Shown here in pieces: positions 1 to 8,254 of a stretch of DNA of 64,000 nt; the stretch's first letter is position 1, and the number at the start of each line of letters is the position of its first letter. Made by a program: the position numbers and the translations under genes. Below the pieces are notes generated by a model. That model searched no databases and was not told the DNA's origin. It was given only the letters and a program-made list of their open reading frames with translations. The DNA is taken from assembly GCF_900406815.1 (NCBI RefSeq), contig NZ_OVCN01000018.1, forward strand, positions 1 through 64,000, in the 5' to 3' direction. Source of the stretch: Acinetobacter haemolyticus. Its GTDB lineage: Bacteria; Pseudomonadota; Gammaproteobacteria; Pseudomonadales; Moraxellaceae.

Positions 1-317
1 ACCTTGATCTCATATAAAAAATATTTTTAATTTTAAATACTTAAATTCATATATTTTTCAAATAAATTATCCATAATTTTATATTTCCAAAATGAATCAT
101 CACAAGATATAAGTTGATGCTATGCTTTTTCTGTTTAATTTTATGATGAACACCCTGATTTAAAGTTATCAAAATGTGATAAAGAGCACCCCAGATTCCA
201 AAAGAATAATGCTCAATTTTACGCATGTAACTTTATTTAATTATGGCAAAGAAGCCAATATAAATATGCACTATTATTGTGCGTATAAATATAATCGTTT
301 ATGGAGAAACATTTAAG
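1..317. other. AT-rich intergenic region upstream of tctC
   Basis: No gene is visible in this very AT-rich stretch. The clearest signal is a plus-strand -10 box TATAAT at 290-295. The matching -35 (TGCACT, 267-272) is poor. A transcript starting near 302 would have a very short leader reaching the GGAG ribosome site at 303-306. This argues that tctC starts at 318 and not at the upstream in-frame ATG at 279. Confidence 0.5.
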
Positions 318-1313
318 ATGTTAAGAGGAATTATATTAACCAGCACTTTAGTGACCTTAGGATTCGGTTTAACAGCATGTGGAAAAAATAAAGGTGAAGT
401 TGGAGAACCCAAACGCCCAGAATGTATCGCCCCAGCAAAACCAGGCGGTGGTTTCGATCTCACATGTAAACTGGCACAAAATGCTTTCAAAGAAACCAAA
501 CTCTTAAATTCTCCTATGCGTGTAACCTATATGCCCGGTGGTGTAGGCGCTGTAGCATACAATAAAATTGTTGCTAACGACCCTGCGAATGACAATGCAA
601 TTGTTGCATTCTCTACCGGCTCATTACTCAACCTTGCCCAAGGAAAATTTGGCCAATATACGGAAAAAGATGTTCGCTGGTTAGCGATTGTCGGGACAGA
701 TTATGGCGTGGTTGCGGTCAATGCAGAATCTCCATATAAAAATCTTAACGACTTAGTTGCTGCACTCAAGAAAAATCCGAAATCCGTGAGCTTCGGCGCA
801 GGTGGTAGTGTGGGCGGTCAGGACTGGATGCAAACTGCGATGCTTGCAAAAGCTGCAGGTGTAAATCCTAAAGACATGACATACATTGCCCTAGAAGGCG
901 GCGGTGAGGCGGTAACATCTGTTCTGGGTAATCACATCCAAGTGGTCAGCGCTGGAATTGCTGAAGTCATCCCTCATATTAAATCAGGAAAAGTACGTGC
1001 TCTAGCCGTGTTTGCTCCTGAACGTCTACCAAATGAATTAGCAAACATTCCGACTGCAAAAGAACAAGGTTATGACATTCAATGGCCAGTTGTACGTGGA
1101 TATTACGTTGGTCCAAAAGTTAGTGACGAAGCTTATCAATGGTGGAAAACTTCATTTGAAAAAATGATGCAAGATCCAAAATTTGAGCAATCACGTCAAC
1201 AGTTTGAGCTACTCCCGCTCTCCATGACAGGTGAAGAATTAGATCAGTTTGTAATCCAACAAACCAATCAATTAAGAGCGTTATCTAAAGAGTTCGACCT
1301 CGTTACAAAATAG
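318..1313 (+). CDS. tctC: Tripartite tricarboxylate transporter substrate-binding lipoprotein (TctC family)
   Basis: Extracytoplasmic solute receptor of a tripartite tricarboxylate transporter; it binds a carboxylate and hands it to the TctA/TctB membrane pair encoded directly downstream. The protein opens with a short basic stretch, a hydrophobic segment and a lipobox GLTAC, so Cys21 is probably lipidated. The mature part carries the P-GGG-FDLTCK motif typical of the family near residues 41-51. I place the start at 318 because GGAG lies at 303-306 and the lipoprotein signal begins there; the in-frame ATG at 279 would add 13 residues that spoil the signal peptide and would lie upstream of the likely -10 box. 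The substrate (citrate, tricarballylate or another acid) cannot be read from sequence. Confidence 0.88.
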   Translation: MLRGIILTSTLVTLGFGLTACGKNKGEVGEPKRPECIAPAKPGGGFDLTCKLAQNAFKETKLLNSPMRVTYMPGGVGAVAYNKIVANDPANDNAIVAFSTGSLLNLAQGKFGQYTEKDVRWLAIVGTDYGVVAVNAESPYKNLNDLVAALKKNPKSVSFGAGGSVGGQDWMQTAMLAKAAGVNPKDMTYIALEGGGEAVTSVLGNHIQVVSAGIAEVIPHIKSGKVRALAVFAPERLPNELANIPTAKEQGYDIQWPVVRGYYVGPKVSDEAYQWWKTSFEKMMQDPKFEQSRQQFELLPLSMTGEELDQFVIQQTNQLRALSKEFDLVTK

Positions 1314-1409
1314 CACTTAAAACCCAGAAAACATTTCAATCACTGATCTTTCATAGAATGAAACTCAGGGTTGAAGTGTTCCTGAATTTTAATGAAAAAG
1401 GAATGATCT

Positions 1410-1853
1410 ATGTCCGCAGAAAGGATTTTTTCAGGGACCTTAGGACTCGTCAGTCTTGGCCTACTCTACTTGGCTTGGGGCTATGTCGCACCCATTGCAT
1501 ATGACCCGTTAGGACCACGTCCTTATCCTGTACTCCTGTTATTACTTTTAATTTCATGTTGTTTATATCTTACCTTTAGACCTCAAAAACTCGCTGAATT
1601 TATTGATCTGGGATACACCCCATCCGTCTTAAAAAAAATCGGTTTGTTGATGCTGTTTATGCTGATTTATGCCATTACTTTTGAGTTCTTAGGTTTCCCT
1701 ATTGCAACAGCCATCATGTTTTTCCTTGTCGGCACCCTCTTCGGAGGAAGTTTAAAAGCATCACTAATCACAGGCATTGTTTTTGGCTGCCTCTTATATG
1801 GGTTATTTGACTACATATTAGATGTACCACTGCCATTAGGATTTTTTAGTTAA
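1410..1853 (+). CDS. tctB: Tripartite tricarboxylate transporter small membrane subunit (TctB family)
   Basis: Small integral membrane subunit of the tripartite tricarboxylate transporter. The 147 residues hold about four hydrophobic helices (near 7-27, 38-55, 75-95 and 100-140), the normal size and shape for TctB. A ribosome site AAAGGA lies at 1397-1402. It sits between the receptor and the large permease, and ends only 14 bases before the TctA start, so the last two genes are surely co-transcribed. Sequence conservation in this family is weak, so the call rests partly on gene order. Confidence 0.85.
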   Translation: MSAERIFSGTLGLVSLGLLYLAWGYVAPIAYDPLGPRPYPVLLLLLLISCCLYLTFRPQKLAEFIDLGYTPSVLKKIGLLMLFMLIYAITFEFLGFPIATAIMFFLVGTLFGGSLKASLITGIVFGCLLYGLFDYILDVPLPLGFFS

Positions 1854-1867
1854 TCAAGGAAGAATTA

Positions 1868-3364
1868 ATGGACGTTTTTGAATATTTAATGTACGGCTTT
1901 CAAGTCGCATTAACCCCACAAAACCTATTCATTGCACTGATTGGTGCATTCATTGGTACGATTGTCGGCTTATTGCCTGGTCTCGGTCCAATTAACGGTG
2001 TTGCATTACTCCTTCCTTTTGCTTATGCCTTAGGACTCCCCCCTGAGAGTGCATTAATCTTACTGGCAGCCGTTTATCTCGGATGTGAATATGGTGGACG
2101 AATTTCCGCCATTCTAATCAATGTCCCTGGAGATGCAGCAGCAATTATGTCCACCATGGACGGTTACCCACTTGCTAAACAAGGAAAAGCAGGGATTGCG
2201 CTGTCACTCTCGGCGATGAGCTCATTTATTGGCAGTTTAATTGCAATTATCGGGATCGTATTATTTGCTCCCCTTTTAGCAAAATGGGCAATTGTTTTCG
2301 GACCAGCTGAATATTTCGTTTTAATGGTATTTGCTCTGACCTGTTTAAGTGGCCTCGTGGGTGATCAACCGATTAAAACAGCCGTAGCAGCCTTGATCGG
2401 ATTACTGTTTGCTACCGTTGGTGTCGATGCAGTGACAGGTGTCTATCGCTTTACATTTGACTCAGTAAACCTCAGTGATGGCGTTCAGTTCACTACCATC
2501 GTGATCGGTTTTTTCAGTATCAGTGAAATTCTGATTATGTTAGAAAAAACAGCGATTGGACAGAAAGCACTTGGACAAGGTAAACGCAGTCTTTTCAACC
2601 TAAAAGAATTTTTGTTCACCCTAAAAACCACGATTCGTAGTTCGCTACTTGGCTTCATTGTCGGCATTTTACCGGGCGCAGGCGCAACAATTGCCAGCGC
2701 AATGTCTTATACCAGTGAACGAAAACTTGCGGGAAAAGATGGAAAATTTGGTGACGGCGATTTACGTGGTATTGCAGCACCTGAAGCAGCCAACAATGCT
2801 TCGGCATGTGGTTCATTTATTCCAATGTTAACTCTAGGTGTACCAGGTTCAGGTACCACAGCCGTGATGTTAGGTGCTTTAACGCTTTACAATATCACCC
2901 CAGGCCCACAGTTATTCACTGAACAACCAACGATTGTTTGGGGACTAATTGCATCATTATTCATTGCCAGTATTTTATTATTGATCATGAATATTTCGTT
3001 GGTACGTTTCTTTGCCAAGTTGTTGAGCGTTCCAAACTTTATTCTTCTTCCTGCAATCGCAGCAGTCAGCTTCGTTGGTGTGTATGCAATACATAGCACA
3101 GTATTCGACTTGGTTCTGATGGTTGGATTGGGTATTTTTGGTTATATTTTACGTAAACTCAACTTCCCATTATCCGCCCTGATCTTAGGCTTTGTATTAG
3201 GTGAGCTTATGGAATCAAGCTTACGTCGTGCACTATCTATTTCTCAAGGTGAATTGTCAATCTTGTTCGATGGCTACATCACCAAAGTATTATGGATTTT
3301 AGCAGGTATCATGATCGTACTTCCTTTGATCCGCTGGTTACGTAACCGTCACAGAGCGATTTAA
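1868..3364 (+). CDS. tctA: Tripartite tricarboxylate transporter large permease (TctA family)
   Basis: Large permease (498 residues, about twelve membrane helices) that moves the carboxylate across the inner membrane using an ion gradient. The N-terminal motif GTIVGLLPGLGPINGVALLL (about 29-48), a second related motif GILPGAGATIASAMSY in the middle, and the APEAANNASACGSFIPMLTLGVPGS-type region are hallmarks of TctA. The ribosome site AAGGA lies about seven bases before the ATG. The gene closes the tctCBA set; a 10-bp inverted repeat follows at 3373-3400. No TctD/TctE two-component regulator is encoded nearby. Confidence 0.93.
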   Translation: MDVFEYLMYGFQVALTPQNLFIALIGAFIGTIVGLLPGLGPINGVALLLPFAYALGLPPESALILLAAVYLGCEYGGRISAILINVPGDAAAIMSTMDGYPLAKQGKAGIALSLSAMSSFIGSLIAIIGIVLFAPLLAKWAIVFGPAEYFVLMVFALTCLSGLVGDQPIKTAVAALIGLLFATVGVDAVTGVYRFTFDSVNLSDGVQFTTIVIGFFSISEILIMLEKTAIGQKALGQGKRSLFNLKEFLFTLKTTIRSSLLGFIVGILPGAGATIASAMSYTSERKLAGKDGKFGDGDLRGIAAPEAANNASACGSFIPMLTLGVPGSGTTAVMLGALTLYNITPGPQLFTEQPTIVWGLIASLFIASILLLIMNISLVRFFAKLLSVPNFILLPAIAAVSFVGVYAIHSTVFDLVLMVGLGIFGYILRKLNFPLSALILGFVLGELMESSLRRALSISQGELSILFDGYITKVLWILAGIMIVLPLIRWLRNRHRAI

Positions 3365-3372
3365 ATGATGTT

Positions 3373-3400
3373 GACCGATAGAGAATAAAATCTATCGGTC
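3373..3400 (+). terminator. Hairpin between tctA and the AbrB-family gene
   Basis: The perfect inverted repeat GACCGATAGA / TCTATCGGTC has an 8-base loop and is followed by a short T-rich stretch (ATTTACCTTTT). It may end or attenuate the tctCBA message before the next gene. Confidence 0.6.
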
Positions 3401-3429
3401 ATTTACCTTTTATTTATGCGATTTGATTT

Positions 3430-4494
3430 ATGCGATTGTATCTAAAGTATGCTTTGAGTCTAAGCCTTGCATTTTTAGGTGCACTTGTTGCACAGTGGCT
3501 ACACTTACCTATTCCATGGCTGCTCGGGCCATTATTCATCACCGCTCTCCTTAAAATAAATCACGCCCCCATCGAATGTCATAATTCTGCACGCAGTATT
3601 GGATTATCCATCATTGGACTCACGCTCGGTTTATATTTCACACCAGAGATGATTCACCTAATCGCATCACATTGGCTGGTATTACTGATCGGCCTGTTGT
3701 TTGCATTATTACTCGGTGCAATCGGTGCCTTTATATTGCAACGCTGGGCAAAAGTCGACTTTAAAACCGCATGGTTTGCTTCTGCAATTGGTGGGGCAAA
3801 TGAGATGTCTCATCTCGCAGAACACTATCAGGCACGCGTTGATCAAGTTGCATCAGCTCATACATTACGCGTATTAATGGTGGTGGTGATTGTGCCTTTC
3901 TTTTACCAATTTATGGGCTGGCATGGTTTTGATACGGATCAAATCGCAAAACATCTCGAAGTGAACTGGTTTGGTTTTTTCGGCTTGGTCTTGATCTCTT
4001 ATATTGCCAGTCGTATTTTTATTCAGTTTAAACTCCCTAATCCATGGACCTTTGGTGCATTATTGGTTGCTATCTTCTTTACAGCACAAGATATTCATCT
4101 ATCCGCAATTCCGACACCGATTATTCATCTAGGGCAAGTCTTACTCGGTTGGTCATTAGGTAATAAATTTAAACCTGGATTTTTTAAAACCGCCCCGCGT
4201 TATTTAAGCATTGTGGCACTTTGTAATCTAGGCGCATTACTCTTAACTGGGCTGCTAGCTTATACACTGATGCAATGGACGGATCTTCCTATCGCCACCC
4301 TTGGTTTAGGACTTGCGCCCGGTGGTGTCGCTGAAATGACGATCACAGCCAAGGTTCTGCAACTCGGTGTTCCAATCGTGACTGCATTTCATGTGGTTCG
4401 TATGGTTGGTGTCTTGGGAACAGTCGGATATTTATATCTTTTCTTCGATAAAATACTGCAAAAGAAAATTCAGACACAAAAAAACCGCAATTAA
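3430..4494 (+). CDS. AbrB-family (ammonia monooxygenase-like) membrane transporter
   Basis: Polytopic membrane protein of 354 residues with about ten helices, matching the AbrB family (PF05145) once linked to ammonia monooxygenase. The family is duplicated internally. Both halves here carry the same kind of signature: an LPIPWLLGPL-type motif near residue 26, and GGANEMSHLA (about 122) paired with GGVAEMTITAK (about 298). The function of AbrB proteins is not settled; members often sit beside tripartite tricarboxylate transporters, as here, so a role in organic acid transport is an inference. The ribosome site is weak. The last codons overlap the left arm of the tRNA terminator on the other strand. 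Confidence 0.8.
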   Translation: MRLYLKYALSLSLAFLGALVAQWLHLPIPWLLGPLFITALLKINHAPIECHNSARSIGLSIIGLTLGLYFTPEMIHLIASHWLVLLIGLLFALLLGAIGAFILQRWAKVDFKTAWFASAIGGANEMSHLAEHYQARVDQVASAHTLRVLMVVVIVPFFYQFMGWHGFDTDQIAKHLEVNWFGFFGLVLISYIASRIFIQFKLPNPWTFGALLVAIFFTAQDIHLSAIPTPIIHLGQVLLGWSLGNKFKPGFFKTAPRYLSIVALCNLGALLLTGLLAYTLMQWTDLPIATLGLGLAPGGVAEMTITAKVLQLGVPIVTAFHVVRMVGVLGTVGYLYLFFDKILQKKIQTQKNRN

Positions 4495-4500
4495 GCGGTT
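4478..4500 (-). terminator. Terminator of the tRNA cluster
   Basis: Read on the minus strand, AACCGC / GCGGTT with a six-base loop is followed by a run of seven or more T. It lies just downstream of the last tRNA-Arg and overlaps the stop codon of the convergent AbrB-family gene. Confidence 0.75.
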
Positions 4501-4513
4501 AATTTCATTAAGT

Positions 4514-4590
4514 TGGTGCGCTCAGAGAGATTCGAACTCCCGACCCCTTAGTTCGTAGCCAAGTGCTCTATCCAGCTGAGCTATGAGCGC
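4514..4590 (-). tRNA. tRNA-Arg(ACG), second copy
   Basis: A 77-base cloverleaf with encoded CCA. The acceptor stem GCGCTCA pairs with TGAGCGC, the D-loop contains AGCTGGATAG, the T-arm contains GTTCGAATC, and the anticodon loop CTACGAA gives anticodon ACG. The A34 would be read as inosine after TadA deamination. The sequence is identical to the copy at 4638-4714. Confidence 0.97.
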
Positions 4591-4637
4591 ATTACTTATG
4601 TGCCTATGCAGGCGTGTGTTACTTTTAAATCTTTACT

Positions 4638-4714
4638 TGGTGCGCTCAGAGAGATTCGAACTCCCGACCCCTTAGTTCGTAGCCAAGTGCTCTATCCAGC
4701 TGAGCTATGAGCGC
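4638..4714 (-). tRNA. tRNA-Arg(ACG), first copy
   Basis: A 77-base tRNA gene with encoded CCA and anticodon ACG, identical base for base to the next gene at 4514-4590. The spacer between them is 47 bases, so both are probably processed from one precursor with tRNA-Ser. Confidence 0.97.
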
Positions 4715-4725
4715 CTTAAGTAAAG

Positions 4726-4815
4726 TGGCGGTGAGAGAGGGATTCGAACCCTCGATACAGTTACCCGTATGCATCCTTAGCAGGGATGTGGTTTCAGCCA
4801 CTCACCCATCTCACC
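4726..4815 (-). tRNA. tRNA-Ser(GCU)
   Basis: A 90-base class II tRNA. The acceptor stem GGTGAGA pairs with TCTCACC, there is a long variable arm, the discriminator base is G, and CCA is encoded. The anticodon loop CTGCTAA gives anticodon GCU, which reads AGC and AGU. It is the first gene of the minus-strand tRNA cluster, 11 bases from tRNA-Arg. Confidence 0.97.
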
Positions 4816-4829
4816 GTAACACGAGCGCA

Positions 4830-4858
4830 ATAATACAAACTAAATCCCCATTACACAA
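4830..4858 (-). promoter_or_regulatory. Promoter of the tRNA-Ser/Arg/Arg cluster
   Basis: On the minus strand, TTGTGT (4853-4858) and TATTAT (4830-4835) are separated by exactly 17 bases and stand just upstream of tRNA-Ser. The stretch after the -10 (TGCGCTCG) is GC-rich, as in stable-RNA promoters under stringent control; that control is inferred. Confidence 0.65.
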
Positions 4859-5073
4859 GGGAAGAACCCTATTTTTTCTGTTTTTTTAAATCAATCAAAT
4901 ATTTTTTAAACAATTTTGGTATTTTTTCAGCATTTTTTTGCTTTTCACTTGTTAATATAGGCATCTCTTTTATACAGATCCATGACATAAACACAATCTT
5001 GCAATCTTTGACGTGCAGTCTAAGTTTGAATGTCTTATGCTAAAGTGATCTGCCAGATGTGAAATGAAACGAT

Positions 5074-7503
5074 ATGACTACAAATTGGGTTGATCCCGAA
5101 GCAAAAGCAGAAGCTGAACGTTACGATAATCCTATTCCGAGCCGAACTCTTATTCTTACTACATTAGAACAATTAAAAACTGCGCAATCTCACGCAGAAC
5201 TCGTTGAGCATTTTAATATTCAAGACCAAAAAAGTATTGATGCCTTGAACCATCGTTTAAGTGCGATGGTTCGTGATGGTCAACTGATGAAGGATGGTTT
5301 TAAATATCAGCCCGCAACAGATGCGCCTAGCTACGAAGCAACGGTTTATATCAATAGTAAAGGTTTAGGTACTGCAAATATCACGGGACAAGATGATGTC
5401 CTCTTACCTGAACGTGAGTTGCGTCTCGTTTTTAATGGTGACCGCGTTAAAGTACGTCAGACTTCAGTTGATCGCAAAGGTAAAGCTTGGGGCTTCATTA
5501 CTGAAGTGGTACAGCGCCGCGTGAAACAAATCATTGGTAAAGTTGCTGAACATCAAGGTGAATACTTTATTCAACCAAGTAATCCAAATCAGCATCAACC
5601 GATTACACTAGAAAAAGAACTGATTGAACATGCCAACGCCAAAGTGGGTGATATGTTGCGTGTTGCGATTGATGATTATCCAACTCGTGAGGAACTTGCA
5701 ACTGGCCATGTGGTTCAATCCATGGCAGACAAAGCAGATACAGAGATTATCATTCCACAAACCATCTTAGAGTTTGGTTTGCCTTATGAGTTTCCAGAAG
5801 CAGTGATTAAAGAAGCTGAAAGCTTTAAGGAACCTTCTGCACAAGACATAAAAAATCGCGTTGATTTACGAGATCTACCACTGGTCACCATTGATGGTGA
5901 AGATGCCCGTGACTTTGATGATGCCGTGTATGCGGAGAAGCGCCCAGGAGGCGGTTACCGTGTTGTGGTGGCAATCGCAGATGTAAGCCATTATGTTCGT
6001 TTAGAGTCGCCTTTAAACGAAGAAGCCGAAGATCGTGGCACATCGGTTTATTTCCCGCACTTCGTCCTGCCAATGTTACCAGAAGCCTTGTCGAATGGAT
6101 TATGTTCTCTAAATCCGCATGTAGACCGTTTATGTATGGTTTGTGATTTAAAACTATCACGTGCAGGTAAAGTGACAGGTTATGAGTTCTATCCTGCGGT
6201 GATGCATTCCAAAGCACGTTTGACCTACACCCAAGTTGGTCAATATTTTGAGGGAGTAACCGATGCGATTCCTGAAGATAAAACCATTCATAAATCACTA
6301 AACACACTATTCCAACTCTATCAAACGCTTAAAGGCCTACGAGCTGAACGTCATGCAATGGAATTTGAAACCATTGAAACCTACATGACCTTTGACGAGT
6401 TAGGTGGAATCAAGGAAATCTTGCCACGCACACGTAACGATGCACATAAACTCATTGAAGAATGTATGTTATTGGCTAACGTTGCAGCTGCAGAGTATTG
6501 CTTAGAACATGATATTCCGATGTTGTATCGTGTACATGAAGCACCAGAGTTTTCTCGTATTCAAAAAGTTCGTGATTTTGTGAAATTGCTTGGTTTACCG
6601 TTCCCTGAGCAACCAACACAAGCGGATTACCAAGCTGTCATTGAAGCAACAAAAGACCGTCTAGATGCGCCAAGTATCCATGCCGTTTTGTTACGATCAA
6701 TGATGCAAGCCTATTATGGTGCGAAGAACTCAGGACACTACGGTCTTGCTTATGAGGCGTATACGCACTTCACTTCGCCAATTCGTCGTTATCCAGACTT
6801 ATTATTACACCGTGCCATCAAGGCTTATCTCGATAAAAAAGTTTATCCACTATCAGGTGCGGCGCTTGATGATGCAGGCGAGCATTTCTCACAAACAGAA
6901 CGTCGTGCTGACGAAGCTTCACGCAGTGTAACCACATGGCTGAAATGTCACTACATGCAACAACATCTAGGTGATGAATTCGTTGGGGTGATCAGTGCCG
7001 TGACTGAGTTTGGTCTATTCGTGACCCTGAAAGATCTGTATGTCGATGGCATGATTCATGTGAGTCAGCTCGGTGAAGACTTCTTCCTTTATGATCAGGC
7101 AAGCCAAAGCCTCATTGGTCAGAATCGTGGTCAATCCTTTAGCCTTGGTGATGAAGTCAAGATTCAGGTTGCAGGCGTGAATCTAGAGGAACGTAAGATC
7201 GACTTCCAATTGGTACAACAGTTGACTCATTTGGGTCGTGTAATTCGCCAAAAAGCACCACGTACAACCACCACGAATCGCGCCCAAACTACTGAAGAGG
7301 TATTCGGCAAAGCACCTTCATCGACGAAAGCTAAAGTCAGTGAAGACGGCGAAAAGCCTGTGCGTAAGAAAAAGGATAAGAACAAACCAAGTTCTTATAG
7401 TAAAAAACCAGCTAAGAAGGCTTCGGCTAAGCCTGAAAGTAAAGAAAAGGCAAAGAAGAAAGTGAAAAAGAAAAAGTCCAATGCGAAAGCAAAAAGTGAG
7501 TAA
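5074..7503 (+). CDS. rnr: Ribonuclease R
   Basis: Processive 3'-to-5' exoribonuclease that degrades structured RNA and takes part in mRNA and rRNA quality control in the cytoplasm. The order of parts is an N-terminal helix-turn-helix region (about 20-85, starting with the PIPSRTLIL motif seen in RNase R), cold-shock domains (about 90-235), the RNB catalytic domain with the Asp cluster DGEDARDFDDAVY (about 271-283), an S1 domain (about 640-720, VGVISAVTEFGLFV), and a Lys/Ala/Ser-rich basic tail from about 745 to the end at 809. The length matches the family. The neighbour RlmB, often beside rnr, is not here. A hairpin follows the stop. Confidence 0.96.
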   Translation: MTTNWVDPEAKAEAERYDNPIPSRTLILTTLEQLKTAQSHAELVEHFNIQDQKSIDALNHRLSAMVRDGQLMKDGFKYQPATDAPSYEATVYINSKGLGTANITGQDDVLLPERELRLVFNGDRVKVRQTSVDRKGKAWGFITEVVQRRVKQIIGKVAEHQGEYFIQPSNPNQHQPITLEKELIEHANAKVGDMLRVAIDDYPTREELATGHVVQSMADKADTEIIIPQTILEFGLPYEFPEAVIKEAESFKEPSAQDIKNRVDLRDLPLVTIDGEDARDFDDAVYAEKRPGGGYRVVVAIADVSHYVRLESPLNEEAEDRGTSVYFPHFVLPMLPEALSNGLCSLNPHVDRLCMVCDLKLSRAGKVTGYEFYPAVMHSKARLTYTQVGQYFEGVTDAIPEDKTIHKSLNTLFQLYQTLKGLRAERHAMEFETIETYMTFDELGGIKEILPRTRNDAHKLIEECMLLANVAAAEYCLEHDIPMLYRVHEAPEFSRIQKVRDFVKLLGLPFPEQPTQADYQAVIEATKDRLDAPSIHAVLLRSMMQAYYGAKNSGHYGLAYEAYTHFTSPIRRYPDLLLHRAIKAYLDKKVYPLSGAALDDAGEHFSQTERRADEASRSVTTWLKCHYMQQHLGDEFVGVISAVTEFGLFVTLKDLYVDGMIHVSQLGEDFFLYDQASQSLIGQNRGQSFSLGDEVKIQVAGVNLEERKIDFQLVQQLTHLGRVIRQKAPRTTTTNRAQTTEEVFGKAPSSTKAKVSEDGEKPVRKKKDKNKPSSYSKKPAKKASAKPESKEKAKKKVKKKKSNAKAKSE

Positions 7504-7516
7504 TTTATAAAAATAA

Positions 7517-7543
7517 AGGGGAGCCTCGGCTCTCCTATTTTTT
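7517..7543 (+). terminator. Terminator after rnr
   Basis: The stem GGAGC / GCTC(T)CC with a short loop is followed by TATTTTTTG, just downstream of the rnr stop. Confidence 0.7.
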
Positions 7544-7591
7544 GTTATATAATGCATAAATAAACAATTTCAAAATACAAATAAATTCCTA

Positions 7592-8179
7592 ATGCCTCAT
7601 TACCAAATCACAAAATATTATTATCATTACTATGTACTCGCTTGTTTATTCTTTTTAAGTATTAGTACGGCTATTTATATATTTAAAGGGAACTTTTCAC
7701 CTACATTAACAGTAAAGTTTGTCGGCTTGGTAATTGCTAGCTTTTTCTATGTATTGCTCATGCTTTACTTTCTCAATTTAAAAATGAATCAAGAGTGGAT
7801 GATTCCACGACAATGGCGACGCGTGCAAAAGCAGCCTAAACTTCACGTGTTAGTTATTTTTCCTTTGTTTATTCTTCCTATATTTTGGTTCAACTTAGCA
7901 GGCACTTTTCCAATGATATGGACATATATGCTTGGACAGCCTCAAATCGTAGAAGCATCAGCGACTGCCGTAAAAAAACACTCCAGAAATACAGATTTTT
8001 ATTCTTTCCAAACAGTTTATGCAGGAATTCCTATTTTCAGAATTACTTTGAAAGAATATGAAGCGTATAAAAATCATCAACTCAAATTAAAGCTAACTAC
8101 TCGTCAAAGTCGTTTCGGCACATATATACTATCAATTGATGAAATTCAGATCACAACCCAAAACCTATCGAATAAATAA
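7592..8179 (+). CDS. Hypothetical membrane protein
   Basis: I do not recognise this 195-residue protein. It has three likely membrane segments (about 10-30, 38-62 and 85-112), the last containing LFILPIFWFNLAGTFPMIW, then a soluble C-terminal part of about 75 residues rich in Thr, Lys and Tyr. It is more AT-rich and uses rarer codons than its neighbours, and no strong ribosome site precedes the ATG. It stands alone between the rnr terminator and the oligopeptidase gene. Function unknown. Confidence 0.6.
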   Translation: MPHYQITKYYYHYYVLACLFFLSISTAIYIFKGNFSPTLTVKFVGLVIASFFYVLLMLYFLNLKMNQEWMIPRQWRRVQKQPKLHVLVIFPLFILPIFWFNLAGTFPMIWTYMLGQPQIVEASATAVKKHSRNTDFYSFQTVYAGIPIFRITLKEYEAYKNHQLKLKLTTRQSRFGTYILSIDEIQITTQNLSNK

Positions 8180-8254
8180 TAAATCAACCTTGATTTCTCC
8201 ACCTTTAAGCCCTACATCTATAACTATATTTAAAGATGATATGGCAAAAATACA

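Noticed and set aside
279..317. Longer N-terminus for the TctC protein
   Set aside because: The extension would precede the lipoprotein signal and overlap the probable -10 box; GGAG fits the ATG at 318.
4514..4714. Attachment-site direct repeats at tRNA-Arg
   Set aside because: The repeat is two complete functional tRNA genes 47 bases apart; no integrase or mobile DNA lies between or beside them.
5885..6307. 140-codon open frame antisense to rnr
   Set aside because: It lies wholly within the conserved RNB domain of rnr, with no ribosome site and no protein-like composition; a shadow frame.
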